Shown piece by piece: positions 1 to 12,212 of a stretch of 64,000 bases of DNA. Numbering within the stretch: the stretch's first letter is position 1; every line of letters starts with the position of its first letter. Source of the DNA: Chrysomallon squamiferum (lineage: Eukaryota; Mollusca; Gastropoda; Neomphalida; Peltospiridae); contig CM022674.1 of NCBI GenBank assembly GCA_012295275.1, forward strand, positions 1,094,111 through 1,158,110, read 5' to 3'. A program made the translations under genes and the position numbers. Under the pieces are notes generated by a model. That model saw only the letters and a list, made by a program, of their open reading frames with translations, searched no databases and was not told the DNA's origin.

Positions 1-2043
1 AATAAATATTTTTACACTCCTCATATTGTAAAATTAACATAAAATGTTCTTTTAATGCAATTTCCTGAAAATAAACAGGTAAATATTTTACATTTATTTT
101 ATTTACTCTCATTTTTTCTGTCATTTCACATCATGAACCAGCTTTTAGCCTATCAAAATATTATATCAACCTAGCCTATGTGTATTAACTGTTCTGCTGT
201 TAATGCACAGACATAACCTCTAATCCCCATCCCACCCCACCCCCAAAACCCACTGTGCAGAAGCTTGCCCTTCCCTGGTTTCCAGATTTAAAGAACACAT
301 TACCTGTTTGTGCCTCTGCTGTTATTTCACAGAGGTTATCAAAGGTGATTTTATCAAATTTACTGTTTATGAGAGGTTGCCTATAAAAGGTCCCTTACTT
401 GCTAATCAGAGAAAATGGAATCTGTACTCTTGGACTATGTAATGATCTAAAAAAAAAAAATGACAGATAAACTGACAGTTTATATGAAAACGAAATTAAA
501 TATTTATCATTTTGTTTCATGAAACTATTTATTTTAATTAAATGTCTGAGATCTATTTCAGCATTGTGGATAATCTGATAATTACAAAATTAACTGACAA
601 AAACTGAAGCTGAGTTAACTTAACATTTTATCTGTTATTGTTTTTGTAGATTTGTTATTGTTAATGTTGTTGTTGGTATTCATAATTTGTTGGTGATGTA
701 TCAGAAGAATTTGGTAACCTAGGCTATGAACAGGACAGCACTAACCATTAGGAAAAATAAGCACATGATGTTTGCTGTGTTGTTAGACTAAATTTTTGCA
801 CGCATGAAAAAAAAACCACACATACTTTTTGGGCCACCTCTTTTAAAAAGGTCTAGTAATTTAAAACTGGAGAAGTAACTCTGAACAATACATCCAAGTA
901 AATAACGAGTAATTTATCAAAGTGAATAGACTTCAGTCCATATTTATCTAGTCGTGTACAGTGATTGCAGGATGTGTGTCTTTATTTATTTATTTATTTA
1001 TTTATACCTGTACAAAGAGAGATATTCATATAAAGCATAACCAACACATTCATATCACATAGGCAGTTATAATATTTATTCATCGAGATTAAATATCAAA
1101 GCATGTTATCCGTATTTATGCATATTCAAATGATATTTATATATGTAAAAAATCAGTAAAATTATTTAATACATATATTGAAACACAGCTGTATCATATA
1201 AAAGAATACTGATAGTGATATATCAAATATTAAAATGGCATTATGTAACATAAAAGTGAATTAATGTGTGTGTGTGTGTGAGATTTGTTTTGTAAACTTC
1301 CAACTTACTTTTTTAATTGTTGTCATCCAACCTTTGCCAATAATAAAATATATTTGTTGATGGACATACAACAGTGGTTGGCAAGATTAAGATTACTACT
1401 GCATCACCTCAAATTTTGGCAAAGTATTTGGAAAAGGAAAAGAAAAAACTGGTTCTGTTTTTTTTTATCTCTGTAAAATTTAGGGGAAATCAAACCTTTT
1501 GCCTTTCTCAACCAGTGAATTTCCATTTACCAGTGAGCTGGGTTGCTGATATTTCCAGTTGTTTCTCGAGTCATTTCATGAGTTATTTCATATTCAGAAA
1601 TGAAGAAGAAGCAGAAAAACTCAGTACTTTGAATAAATCACTGAACTGCTGTGCTCTTCTCAGTCACAAGACTTTTTGTTGTTTTGTTATTTTTACATAC
1701 TTCATTATTAGCAAAGATTAGTTAGAAAAAAACAACAACAATTTTAAAAACACCAAAAAGATTGCTAGGAAGTATGCACTTTTATGTATTGCAAAATAAA
1801 TAGTTTTAAAATAACTGGGATGAAAATCTTTCTGTAATCATTCTCGTGTCCAAAATTATTGTGTGCACTAACTTCCTTACACCATCCTATGGAAGGCCAT
1901 GTAAGGTCATTCACATCACTGAATAAAGAATTTTAAATCTTTGTTGTATAAAATAGTTCTGTGAATTCTGCTTCACAATTTCTTTAAAATATCACAAGTT
2001 TATTATGCTCTGATTAAAACTTATAAATGGAATATTTATTATA

Positions 2044-2250
2044 ATGTGTGTGTATGTATGTTTAGGTTTATATGTATGTATATGTGTGTGTGTGTGTGTG
2101 TGTGCATGCATGTCTGTATAAACATTACATACAAAAATATACATATATAAAAATACACACACTCACATACATAGATACATATTAATACACATATATAAAT
2201 AAAAAGACAAATATGCATGCACATATTTACACACACACACACACACACCT
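2044..2250. repeat. TG...CA imperfect inverted microsatellite
   Basis: TG/TATG repeats on the left half are followed by CA/CATA repeats on the right half, so the strand can fold back on itself. It is simple sequence with no coding signal. Confidence 0.6.
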
Positions 2251-2865
2251 ATATATAAATTCCACTAAATTCAGTCAAATTAATGACAGTAACAAGAAAA
2301 AGGATAACAAATACTGACAGCTCTGCCTAAACATAAAATAAAAAGAATACTGACTATAAATAGTTACCTGTTTTCTTGATTATATATGTGTTTCTTACCT
2401 GCAGCATAACATTTGCTGATATACATAGTATCAAACGCACACACACTCACACACAGACGCACACACAAATCATTTGTCAGCCTCATCTGGTGAGAAAACA
2501 GAAGAAGATAACTTTTCTGATGCAGGAGAAAATTACAGCCTGTTTCCACATTAAACTGATGCATAACAAAGAGAATAAAAATTTGTTTTTTAAAAACCTT
2601 CATCTGAGATGAAAAATTTTTATAGATCAAATCATCTTCAACAGACTTCAGGTACATTACTTATAATTCAGTATATGGAAAATATTTGCCTTATTTGTGT
2701 TTTCACACAAAACAGTAACACATAAAATTATAACTGTATACATCAGCAGAGAAATTATTGTTTTAAAATTTTATGTGGTAGATAAAATTCTAAACAACAA
2801 AACATTATGGTAATAGGTATATAGCTGATATAATTCAATTTGCATTTTTATCAAAAATAAATAAC

Positions 2866-3052
2866 AGATAAATAAATAAATAAATAAATAAATAAAATTC
2901 ATGAATAATAAAAACAAACAAACCAAAAAGTAATAAATAAATAAATAAATAAATAAAAATGCCAGAATAATAAAAACAAAAAGCAAACCAAAAACTACTA
3001 AATAAATAAAAATGTATATATAAATAAATAAATAAATAAACAAAAATGCATG
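2866..3052. repeat. Interrupted (AAAT)n array
   Basis: Several runs of AAAT tetranucleotides are separated by short A-rich spacers. Reading frames across it are artefacts of the repeat. Confidence 0.8.
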
Positions 3053-4022
3053 AATAAAAACAAACAAGCAAAAAAAAAAAATAATAAGTTTTTTTTCTAA
3101 ACATGTTTGAACTCTCACCAAAAGATGCCTGTGCATTTGTATCTATAACAATAACAGATTAAATATATAATTTTTAATATTGCAACAAATAAATGCATAA
3201 CAAAAACAAACATAACAAATAATAACACATTTGCAGTATAACAAATTATAATATTATTGTATAATAAATATTAATATGTAACAGTATACAATTATCATGT
3301 TATGATTTTAGAGTAACAGAAATGCTGCTAGCATATATAAAAATTAACAAGAAAAACAATATAATAAACAACAAAAATAAAAATAATAATAAATATATTT
3401 TATAACAATTATTACAATATTAATAATAAAAAAATAATAATAATAAATATATTTTATAACAATTATTACAATATAAATAAATAAAATAAAATAATTAAAT
3501 AATAATAATAAATAAATAAATTTTATAACAATATTAATAAATAAAATAAATAATAATAAATATATTTTATAATAACAATATTAATAAATAAATAACAGTA
3601 ATAGCAATAAAGTATTTAGCTCATTCAAATGCAATATTACAAAATTGTGTGTGTACATAGATATACACACACACACATTACATACACAAAAATGTGTATG
3701 TGTTTTCTGTGCATATACAAAAAAATAAATGAATTATGCATGCATACATCTGTACGTCTGTATGTACCAAATCAATGGTCACAAAAAGCAACATTGTTAA
3801 AGTTTCAGGAACAGATAGTGGCCTAACAACCAAGGAAGGTGTGTAACTTTTTTTTAATGCTTTTGACTTGTCAATGATTTTTTTGTTGGGGTGCCTAATA
3901 AACCAGTCAAAAATAAAGCAAAATCTTTTCTTTTTCTTCATTTTTTTTAAATTTTTTTATTTATTTTGAATTTCTGAAAGCACTGGTTAGAATGGAAGAT
4001 GAAAAAAAAAAAACAAACAGAA

Positions 4023-6815
4023 TCAGCTGTCCATGCTGTGTCTCAGATCAGAATCAGTCTCTTCCAGGTACTTCCTCATCACCAGCCTGTGTTCCGTGTC
4101 GCCGGGGAAACAGTTCTGATTTCCCGAGTACTGGAACCCGGCCAGCTGCACCTGACTGATCCACGACTTGACGCGGTTCATCTGAGCCAGGTCGAAACTG
4201 CTGTTAAACAAATCACCACCTCCTCCCCCTCCCCCTCCTCCTTCTCCTCCTCCCCCTCCACTGCTTCTCACACCAACAACTTGTGTGTTATCAGTCACAG
4301 AAAACCTGACGCTGGAATTAACTTTCTCTTCTTCTTGCCTTCTCATCTCTTTCTCGTATTTGCCAAAACCTGAGACGTTCGGACCGGGATATTTGTGGGC
4401 GTGGCCATGGTCTGGTGTGTCCGGTGGTGGCCTTTTCTCAAAACTGCTGTAAGTCTGGGAATTCAGTTTGTGGTCTCTGTGGCTGTTTGGCAAGAATTCC
4501 GAGCGCACGTTGTCGTAGTTTGCCTCCGCGTTGGTCTGTTGTGGACGCGACGCAAGCTGAAACGAAGCAGAGGCTCTGAACCCACTGCTGTTGTATTTCT
4601 GAAGGTCACTCTCTGAAAACTGCTGCAGAGGGGCGAAAGATGTCACTGACCTGTCTGGAACTGAATCGAGGCGACGTTCGTTGTTAGTGGTCGAAGACGT
4701 CAGGTCTCCGTTTACTGGTGCAAGTCGTCTTGAATTGTGGCTTCCGTATTCAGAAGAATCGTCTGAGTAATTTTTCCCCTGATCTCGACTGCTGCTCTTG
4801 AAATCATCGCTGAACTGAAGCTGAAATTTTGAAATTGGTTTCACCATCGTGGGATACTGTGCGCTCGTATCGCTGGCGAAAGTACTGCCTGTCACGTTTG
4901 ACTGAACGTTCGGAGACGTCTTCTCCACTTGGTTTTCTTGCTGGTCCACTGGCGACTTTCGCTTGTCACTTTCTCCCGAGACACTCGAGTCTTTGACCGA
5001 CTGTTTCGAGCTCTGGTCTCCGACCATGCTGAAAGATTTGCTTTTTCGAAACCTGGTTTGTTTCCTTCCGCGTTTAAAATTCGAGGGGAACTGGGAATAC
5101 GTGGGTTTGGTTACGTCATCGAGAGGTTCATGGTAGATCCCGTGTTTCTTCATGTGCCAGTTCAGTGCTGCCCTCTGGCGACAGGCGTAGTTACAAATGT
5201 CACACTTGTGAGGCTTCTCGTCGTTGTGGATTCGTAAGTGGACAGTCAGATGTTTCTTGGCGTAGAACCGGCGATCACAATCGGGCCAGGTGCAAGGGAA
5301 GAGCCTCAGTTTCAAGTGCACCATGTTGATGTGATTGGTCAGACTTCTCCTGAAAGCAAACTTCATGTCACAACCCTCGTGAGGACAGAAATGTTTTTCA
5401 GTTTGAGGTGCACCGTGTTGTAGTGGCGACGCAGGTGGTCGTGCGTTGCAAACAGTTTGTTGCAGACGTTGCAGGGGATGATTTTGCCACGATGCGTGAG
5501 CTGATGTTTTCTGAAAGACTGTTTCAAAATGTACTCGTTTCCGCACTGATCACAGACGTACTTCTTCAGCGTGTCCTCGACAATCCCGTGCACTTCAGCC
5601 AAGTGCTTCTGGACATTGATGGTCACCTTGAACTGCTGACCACAGATGTGACACAGCGTGGTCTTGGGCAGCGGTTTGACCTGATGTTCCTTGACCACGT
5701 GCTGCCTCAGTTCCGACTTCGTGTGACATGTAAAGAAGCACATGTTGCACCTGTGCGTGGCTGGGTGTTTTTCTGACTGATGTGAGTCCAGCAGAGTCTT
5801 GTTCTTGAACCGAGAAGCGCAGAACGAACACTTGTGTGGCTCGTGCTCAACAAGATGCAGTTTTCCTTCAGCTTTTGAATTAAACCTCACCTCACATACC
5901 TCACACTGGAATGTGCTGCAAGAAACTTTTATCAACTTTGGTCTCCTGAAATCACAGCTGTTCACTTCTCTCTCGGAATTTGAAAGATTTTTCTCACTGT
6001 TATTTTCTTTGGCATCGTCTGTGACTTCTGCAGGCTTTTTTGCCTTCTGCCACCTTAATTTCCTTCCATCGACAGTTTTCAAGTGTTTTTCCCGTGGTGG
6101 TCTGGTCACTGTCTTTATTCGCCTACTGCGACGAAGTTTCCGTTTTCTGTCACCGCAACCTTTCTGAGGACTCCAGTCTGAATCTGAATCCTTAGAGACG
6201 TGATCGTCACCCACATCACTGTGTGATGTCAAGTCATAATCTTCTGTTGCATCAGCATCGTCATCATCGTGAAAACACTTCTCCACTTTCACACAAACTG
6301 TTTCATCTTTCACTTTTGCACTGGAATCATTACCGCACTCATCGTCGTTTTGACAAGGATGCTCCGACTTGACAACAGCATGGCTGTTAAGTACCGAAGA
6401 TTCACCATCGTCATTCGTAACAGCTGAACACGGATCAACACTTTTTTCACAATCCGAATCACTAGCGGTGTACTTCTCTGAAAGGTTTCTGTTCAACATC
6501 TGAGAGTCAACCCTGTTGATACAAACGCGAGGCTGTAAGCACAGCTGACTCTCCAGAGAATGTTTTACACTGACTTCTTTAATCAGTGGCTGTTCTTCTG
6601 TCACTGAAATGTCGTTCTCAGAACATCTTTCCCATGTGAATGCAGATTTAGACTTCCTTTTTTTCCTTTTTGTCGTGAAGATGGATCGTTTAGGAGCTAG
6701 ATTCACAGTACCAAACTCTTCAGCATTCGGAATTCGAGTCGGTCTTACTTGACGAGCTTTTCGTCTTGAGGTTCTTTTCAAACCATCATCTTCACCTGGC
6801 TGTTGCTGACAAGTG
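4023..6815 (-). CDS. Zinc-finger gene terminal exon with all nine fingers
   Basis: Acceptor TTCAAG is followed by CACTTGTCAGCAACAG. The exon encodes acidic and basic linkers, nine C2H2 fingers and a Ser/Gly-rich tail, ending at TGA (4025-4023). The N-terminal frame runs to a stop at about 5363. The C-terminal frame resumes at the CAT codon just after the A5 run (minus strand) at 5398-5394. Adding one A, or slipping back one base, gives VHLKLK-x-HFC, the same spacing as the next linker VHLKLRLFPC. The tail after finger 9 is low complexity. Confidence 0.85.
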
Positions 6816-9007
6816 CTTGAATCCAAAAAGAAAAGGAAATTATTTATTAGCAACAGTCATGAAATATTAACTTTTGATAGATGTATATTTCTCAGTTCTT
6901 TGTTTATATCAATATTATTATCATTATGCTGTTAGGAATTACTTAAATCAAGGAAAATAAAAAATTATTCCCAAGGGCAAAAATCAACCAGTTTTGGCTT
7001 TAGATATATTTTTTTCAGTTCTTTGTTTAAAATATCAATATATCATTATCTACATATTGTCAGGAACTGCTTAAATTAAAGAAAAAGTATTAATTATTCT
7101 CTGATAACAGATTTGTTACAATATTAGTTTTAAATATGTTATTCTATTTAAAGTTTATTTCAAAATAATATATCTGTAGCGATGATGTGCTTAAGTTGAA
7201 GAAAAAAACAATAAACAATTCCCAGATAACAATGGTTTGATATATGACTATTATCAATTGTTCATGTGGAAAACTTTAATCTGTCTAGAAGTGTAGAAAA
7301 CAGCTTAAAAATAAAGTAAAAATTTAATTATTCATAGAAAACACTATTTCCTTTTTTAACTCTAAACAGATAACCAAAAGTAATAAATGAATAACAATTT
7401 CTCAACAGTTCTTGCAAGTCGTTCAGTCTGTTTTGTAAAGATTTTATAAGATGAAATCGACAATCCCTCTCTTTTCTTAGTATTCTTACCAACAAACAAT
7501 ATTCTTGGGGGGGGGAGTTTACGTGCTCTTTGACAAAGATACAAATGCATTAAAATATCTAAAAAATACCAATAATAAAAAAACAAAAATAAAAAAAGAC
7601 ATGATAAATGCATTACCTTTGTCTCTTCAAAACACTAGTTATACTGTACTGGTTGTTTGAGACACAGCTAACATGAAATAGACAGACAGACTGTTTAACT
7701 TCAAACAGAAAATTTTAGAAAATGAATCAGTGGGTTGTAGAAATGTAAACAATACAAATCAAAAAGTGTTCTTTCATGTAAAACTAAAAAAAACACTCAC
7801 ACAGTCTGGAACCCTTCATCTGACACACATCCATCTTTGTCCTCTTCTGTTTTGTTTTCAGTTCTCTTGTTTGTTACTTCACTTTGATTAGAATACCTAG
7901 AATGAAATCAAATAGTGTTAGTTTTATTATTATTTTTTTCTCTCATTATTTTAGATATATATATATAATTTTTATTAAAGTCTTGAGAAATATAATCTTC
8001 CTTATTATTTTTATTTTTCCAGTACTTGTGTATAGTAATTTTAATAAAGTGTCATGGAATATTTATTTAATGTTTGGGTATATGACTTCTATAAAATTAA
8101 ATGTTTCAGTATATTTTAGGAATTAAATCAGCAAAATATTTCTCTAATAGTTCTATGGAAATGGAAATGGAAAAAAATTAACGTGCTAATCAGAGCAAGC
8201 TGTTGTGAAGCACGTCTGCGACGGGCACGCTTTCTGACAGGTCTATCATTATTTAACTCCTTTATACAAGTTTTTTAAATAATCTTAACTCTAACCTTGA
8301 ATGTAAACCAATCACATGATAGATAATAAAATATAAATTACTGTGGTCCAGTGTACAAGGGACAGGTGGACATCTGACATTTCTCAATAATTTAATTTTG
8401 CAGGGACAATAACAAGCAAAAGTTCAGTCAAATACTGTGAAAATCTGATTGTTGTCAAGCCTAGATTTAAACTGAGTTTCATTCAGAAAATCGTCGAATC
8501 GAGAATGGTTAAATAATTTAGAAACTTAACAGCTTTCAACTATAGGAAATCAAATGACGAATTCTTTTGATTATCACGAAAGTCAACATGAAGGAATACG
8601 TCGTCTCAGCGTTAATATATAAATGATCACAGATCAGTATTCATTTATGTGAGTTTGCCACTCTTCAGTCGTGATTAAAATGTCAAGGGACAAAACGAAG
8701 CAACACATAACACAACAATGATGTCACTGATGATACTGATAGTCAGTCTGCCTAATTAAATTAATACTTAGATTCTTAGTTCGTTTTTTCGGCGATTTCT
8801 ACTTTTTTTTTTTTTTTAACAGATACCTTACCAATTATTGATTAACATTTCTGCAAGTGTTTCATGATTGCAGTTTAATTGTTCTCTTAAAGTATTCCAT
8901 CTTTTCAGCTGGAGACCTAGATGCACATGCTGCGAACAGTGTGTTAAAGGACATCGAGTACTAAACGGTTCGTGACTCGATGACGGAAGTGAGTCTTCAG
9001 ACTCCAT
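4023..9007 (-). CDS. C2H2 zinc-finger protein, ZNF653/ZNF692-like, three coding exons
   Basis: Coding exons are 8832-9007, 7801-7896 and 4023-6815, joined in consistent phases (TG+G gives Trp; GT+C gives Val). The product is about 1021 residues. The N-terminus (LKRWNTLREQLNC followed by LAEMLINNW) resembles the N-terminal domain I know from vertebrate ZNF653/ZNF692. An acidic stretch and a basic KRKLRRSRRIK patch, likely a nuclear signal, follow. Nine C2H2 fingers occupy about residues 393-650; fingers 7 and 8 have C-x4-C spacing, and finger 9 carries RQRAALNWHMKKH, again ZNF653/692-like. A glycine-rich run lies at about 943-958. It is likely a nuclear DNA-binding regulator (inference). The frame breaks once, at 5394-5398, where one base appears missing. 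Orthology needs a database search. Confidence 0.8.
6816..7800 (-). repeat. Zinc-finger intron 2 with degenerate ~123-bp tandem repeats
   Basis: Motifs such as CAGTTCTTTGTTTA (6893 and 7016) and the GGAACTGCTTAAATTAA-like block (about 6939, 7062, 7185, 7308) recur about every 121-123 bases, giving four or more diverged copies across roughly 6870-7350. The rest of the intron is AT-rich with no coding signal. Confidence 0.55.
7801..7896 (-). CDS. Zinc-finger gene coding exon 2
   Basis: It lies between a CTAG acceptor and a GTGAGT donor and is 96 bases long. It is open in the one phase that joins both neighbours and encodes a hydrophilic stretch (YSNQSEVTNKRTENK, then EEDKDGCVSDEGFQT). No domain is recognised. 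Phase agreement at both ends is the main support. Confidence 0.7.
7897..8831 (-). other. Zinc-finger intron 1
   Basis: A 935-base AT-rich intron. The segment near 8180-8235 is less AT-rich and has the look of an old dispersed repeat, which I cannot assign. No exon is visible. Confidence 0.5.
8832..9007 (-). CDS. Zinc-finger gene coding exon 1
   Basis: The ATG at 9007-9005 has A at -3 and G at +4, a good initiation context. The exon encodes MESEDSLPSSSHEPF and the conserved N-terminal helix region, ending AATAATTG before a GTAAGG donor. It ends with two bases of a Trp codon, which exon 2 completes. Confidence 0.75.
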
Positions 9008-9020
9008 CTTTCATTTTCAT
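8997..9020 (-). promoter_or_regulatory. Upstream ORF overlapping the zinc-finger start codon
   Basis: On the minus strand ATG AAA ATG AAA GAT GGA GTC TGA begins 13 bases before the main ATG, in another frame, and overlaps it. If the transcript includes it, it could lower initiation at the main start. The transcription start is not known. Confidence 0.4.
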
Positions 9021-10150
9021 TTCTGTCTAACTTCCACCAATTAAGCGCTCCGATGTTTCTGAAGTAACAGCGTTGTATCATTATTTTCGTCTGATTTTAC
9101 TGTATCTAACTGTGCGTGCGTATGTGTGGGTGTGTATGTGATGCAAGTCTGTGTAAAAGAAAGACAAAAGGTAATTATTATAATTTTTTAAATATATGTA
9201 ACCTTTATATTTTTATAATTTTTTTTTTAAAAAGATAACCAGCTCAATGGGCTGGGTGCTTTAGCAGATTAGCAGTAATTAAATAATTGTATGTACGTTC
9301 TCATAGTCAGAAAAACTATGCTTCTAGCTTTTGGTTGTTTAACGGGAAATAATCGAATTCAATTATTTAGTTAGTTATCTCTTTGTTTGTTTGTTTGTTT
9401 GTTTTTTTTGTTTTTTTTTTTTTTTTTGTTTTTTTTATTTGTTTCTTCTCTTGCTTGTTTGGTTGGTTCAATGGTTGGCTGGTAATTGGTTTGTTGGTAA
9501 AAAAAAAAATATTTATTTTGTTATTTTATTTTTTTTTTTTTATTTGGTTTTATTTGTTTCTATTTATTTATTAATTTATTTTACTTTATTTTTTTAATGG
9601 TGTGGTTCTTTTCTATTTATTATTTCTTCTTTTTTTTCTTAATGATTTTTTAATTTTATTTCTAACTATCTATCAAAGCATTTGTCTATCTGTCTATCTC
9701 TTTATTTGTGTTTCTATATGTCAGAGTCTGCCTAGCTATCTCTCTATCTATCTGAAAAAATTGTTTATTAAATGTGACAACAAATAGTTATTTTGGGAAT
9801 CTTTCCTCGGTAAAATATATTTTATTCTCTACAGAAAGATTGATAGAGACTGAAAAGAACTATCTATTCTACTGAGAGACGAGGGAATAAAGAAATAAAT
9901 TCAATTTTTCAAAACACAGTGTCTCATATTTCACTGCAGACGCCATATTTCAAAGAGCATAAAAGGAAAGTCAGAGTGTGACGCTGGTCTGTCTGGGGAA
10001 TACAGGCGCGGTTCGGGAGGGGCTCTCGTGATCTAGAAGATATATATTATTAAACGCCTTTCATTTATATAAAATTAGCCGTCTTTAATCTGCTCGTGTG
10101 TGTGTATGTATATAGTAATAGTATATATATATATGTGTGTTTGTGTATGT

Positions 10151-10201
<51 letters not shown>

Positions 10202-10580
10202 GTGATATATCTGTGTGTATAGTGATTTTCCAGGTTTTCCAGGTGTGTAATGTTTGTAACGTGTATTTCTGTCTTTGTTTTCTTTTTGGTTTGTATATAT
10301 GTGTTTTGTGTTTTGTCTGTGTGGGGGGGGGTGTACGTACGTGCCTGCGTGCGTGAGTGTATGTATTAATATGTTTGTGTTTTTATCATTGCTAATCTTT
10401 CTGAAGCATGGACTGCCTGACAACAACCTCTGACTGTGATTCTGAGTCCGCCCCTGTATCGTGTGTTAAAATGATTAATAATTACGTTATGCTAGGATTC
10501 TCTCCCCATTTCGCCAACCAAATTGTTTATCGCAGTACATTGATTTCTTCGAAATTGTGTTTAAGAATGTACGGTATTTT

Positions 10581-10625
10581 GTTTTTATTTTATTTTATTT
10601 TATTTTATTTTATTTTATTTTATTT
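10581..10625. repeat. (TTTTA)n microsatellite
   Basis: About nine tandem TTTTA units. Confidence 0.85.
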
Positions 10626-11061
10626 AGTTTTCTAGCAATATATGTAGCTATCTATCTGTCTGTTTGTCTGTCTATCTCCTATCTATCTATTTGTCTATCT
10701 GTGTATTTATTTGTTTCATTTGTTTTATTTATCTGTTTTATTTTTTATTTGTCGTTGTGTTTTTTGTTTGTTTACTTTTACTTATTTATAAATAATGACA
10801 ATTTCTCTGTAAAAGCGGCAGTGGTGGTGACTATAACTGACTATATACATAATGATAATTCTGCATTCATCTTTGTTGTCAGTTAGGTGCTAAATTTTGT
10901 ATTCTATTTTACATAATTGTTTGTGTTGATATGGACAGTGATGTCATATTTTAAGTTGTTATAGTTCTTGTTTGTTTGTCGTTACCGTTGCTGCTTCTGC
11001 TATTCATTTCTTCTTCGTTGTCATCATCATCACTGGCGTTGGTGTCTTCTTCTTCTTCTTC

Positions 11062-11062
<1 letters not shown>

Positions 11063-11132
<70 letters not shown>
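11063..11132. repeat. (ATT)n microsatellite
   Basis: About 23 uninterrupted ATT units preceded by a CTT run. The poly-Leu, poly-Ile and poly-Asn frames across it are artefacts. Confidence 0.9.
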
Positions 11133-11134
<2 letters not shown>

Positions 11135-12042
11135 TCTTCCTCTTTCGAAAATGTTTCTTAATTGCAGATAACAAAATAATATAGAGATTTCTCGTGAAAG
11201 ATAAAAACAGCTTAAATCCAAAGTCAAGATAATACTGCATGATACGAAAGATCATATCGAATAGTTTTTCTTTAATCATCTAATGGCTAACTGGTTACTT
11301 CTGATATGTTTCTCTTCAGCGAACATTGACTATATTTTCCATTAACACTAAGCAGACTTTCATACACTTTTCCGATGACAGCAAAGAGCCTTTCAGGTAG
11401 ACTGCGTTACAGCGATGTTGACTTTCTTATTTGTAAAACCTCCTTGATCAAACAGAATCCATTCGACACCAAATATCCGTTAGAAATACCAATTTAATAA
11501 TTTATTAAAGTGTATTATAAAGTTTTATTTGCGTAACTGAACTGCTGAGTGAATGTGTTTAACACGTGCTTCATACGCCGACAATTTGTATTGTAATTTT
11601 AAAACTTCTGCCAAAATTATCCTCCTTAGCTGTGAAAAAATTAACATCACCGGTTTTGCTCGTGCAAAATTCACGTCTGAAACTTTCACACTTCCGTCGC
11701 ATACACAGTGTCATGGCGGTTTGCATGGTTACGGACAAAGCATTTTAAAAAATAATAATAATAAAAATAAATAAAAATAAAAGTGCTGGAATGAAATGTA
11801 GGTCATGGAAGGATCAGACGCTGGTTGATCCATGCTGACTCTGTAATGTTTTATTTTCTTTTTTTTTTATTATTTTTATTTTTTTCAACTTTCTAACTAC
11901 TTGAGCTGTAACGCGCACTTTATTCTGTTTTATTTATTCAAGGCAGCTGATTGATCCGTACTGTATTTATATTAAACAGTCTCATTCCTCTTAGTTAACT
12001 TAAGCGGACGAGGGATTTGCATTTCAGTGATGTCATCTAACA

Positions 12043-12212
12043 AAACAAAATAAAATAAAATAAATATATTTAATAAAATAAATAATTTAAAATAAATAAA
12101 TAAATAAATAAATTAAATAAATAAATCAAAATAAATAAATAAATATAATAAATAAATAAATAAATAAACAAATGAATAAGTAAATAAATAAATAAATTTA
12201 ATAATAAATAAA
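12043..12212. repeat. Interrupted (AAAT)n array
   Basis: AAATA and AAAT units with point interruptions. Confidence 0.75.

Larger units (their letters stand above)
1..4022. other. AT-rich flank 3' of the zinc-finger gene, no supported gene
   Basis: No long conserved reading frame is visible on either strand. The stretch holds ATTT tracts (near 980-1004), a TG-then-CA region with hairpin potential (about 2044-2250), AAAT arrays (2866-3052) and AATA-rich DNA (3360-3600). The part next to 4023 should contain the 3' UTR of the minus-strand zinc-finger gene. A minus-strand AATAAATAAA run near 3957-3966 is a possible but very close poly(A) signal. A short exon-like segment at 305-382 is treated in the findings. 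Confidence 0.6.

Noticed and set aside
5390-5404. Programmed -1 ribosomal frameshift site in the zinc-finger gene
   Set aside because: G-AAA-AAC is an imperfect slippery heptamer and a simple one-base homopolymer indel explains the data; kept only as an alternative in the findings.
4929-6167. Plus-strand open frames of about 100-120 residues opposite the zinc-finger gene
   Set aside because: They are antisense shadows of a less AT-rich coding exon; the minus strand shows nine C2H2 fingers.
11004-11279. Long frames encoding poly-Asn, poly-Leu, poly-Ile or poly-Tyr
   Set aside because: They are translations of ATT/AAT microsatellites. The same applies to Arg-Glu and Leu-Ser frames from GA/CT arrays elsewhere (for example 20205, 42341, 44219).
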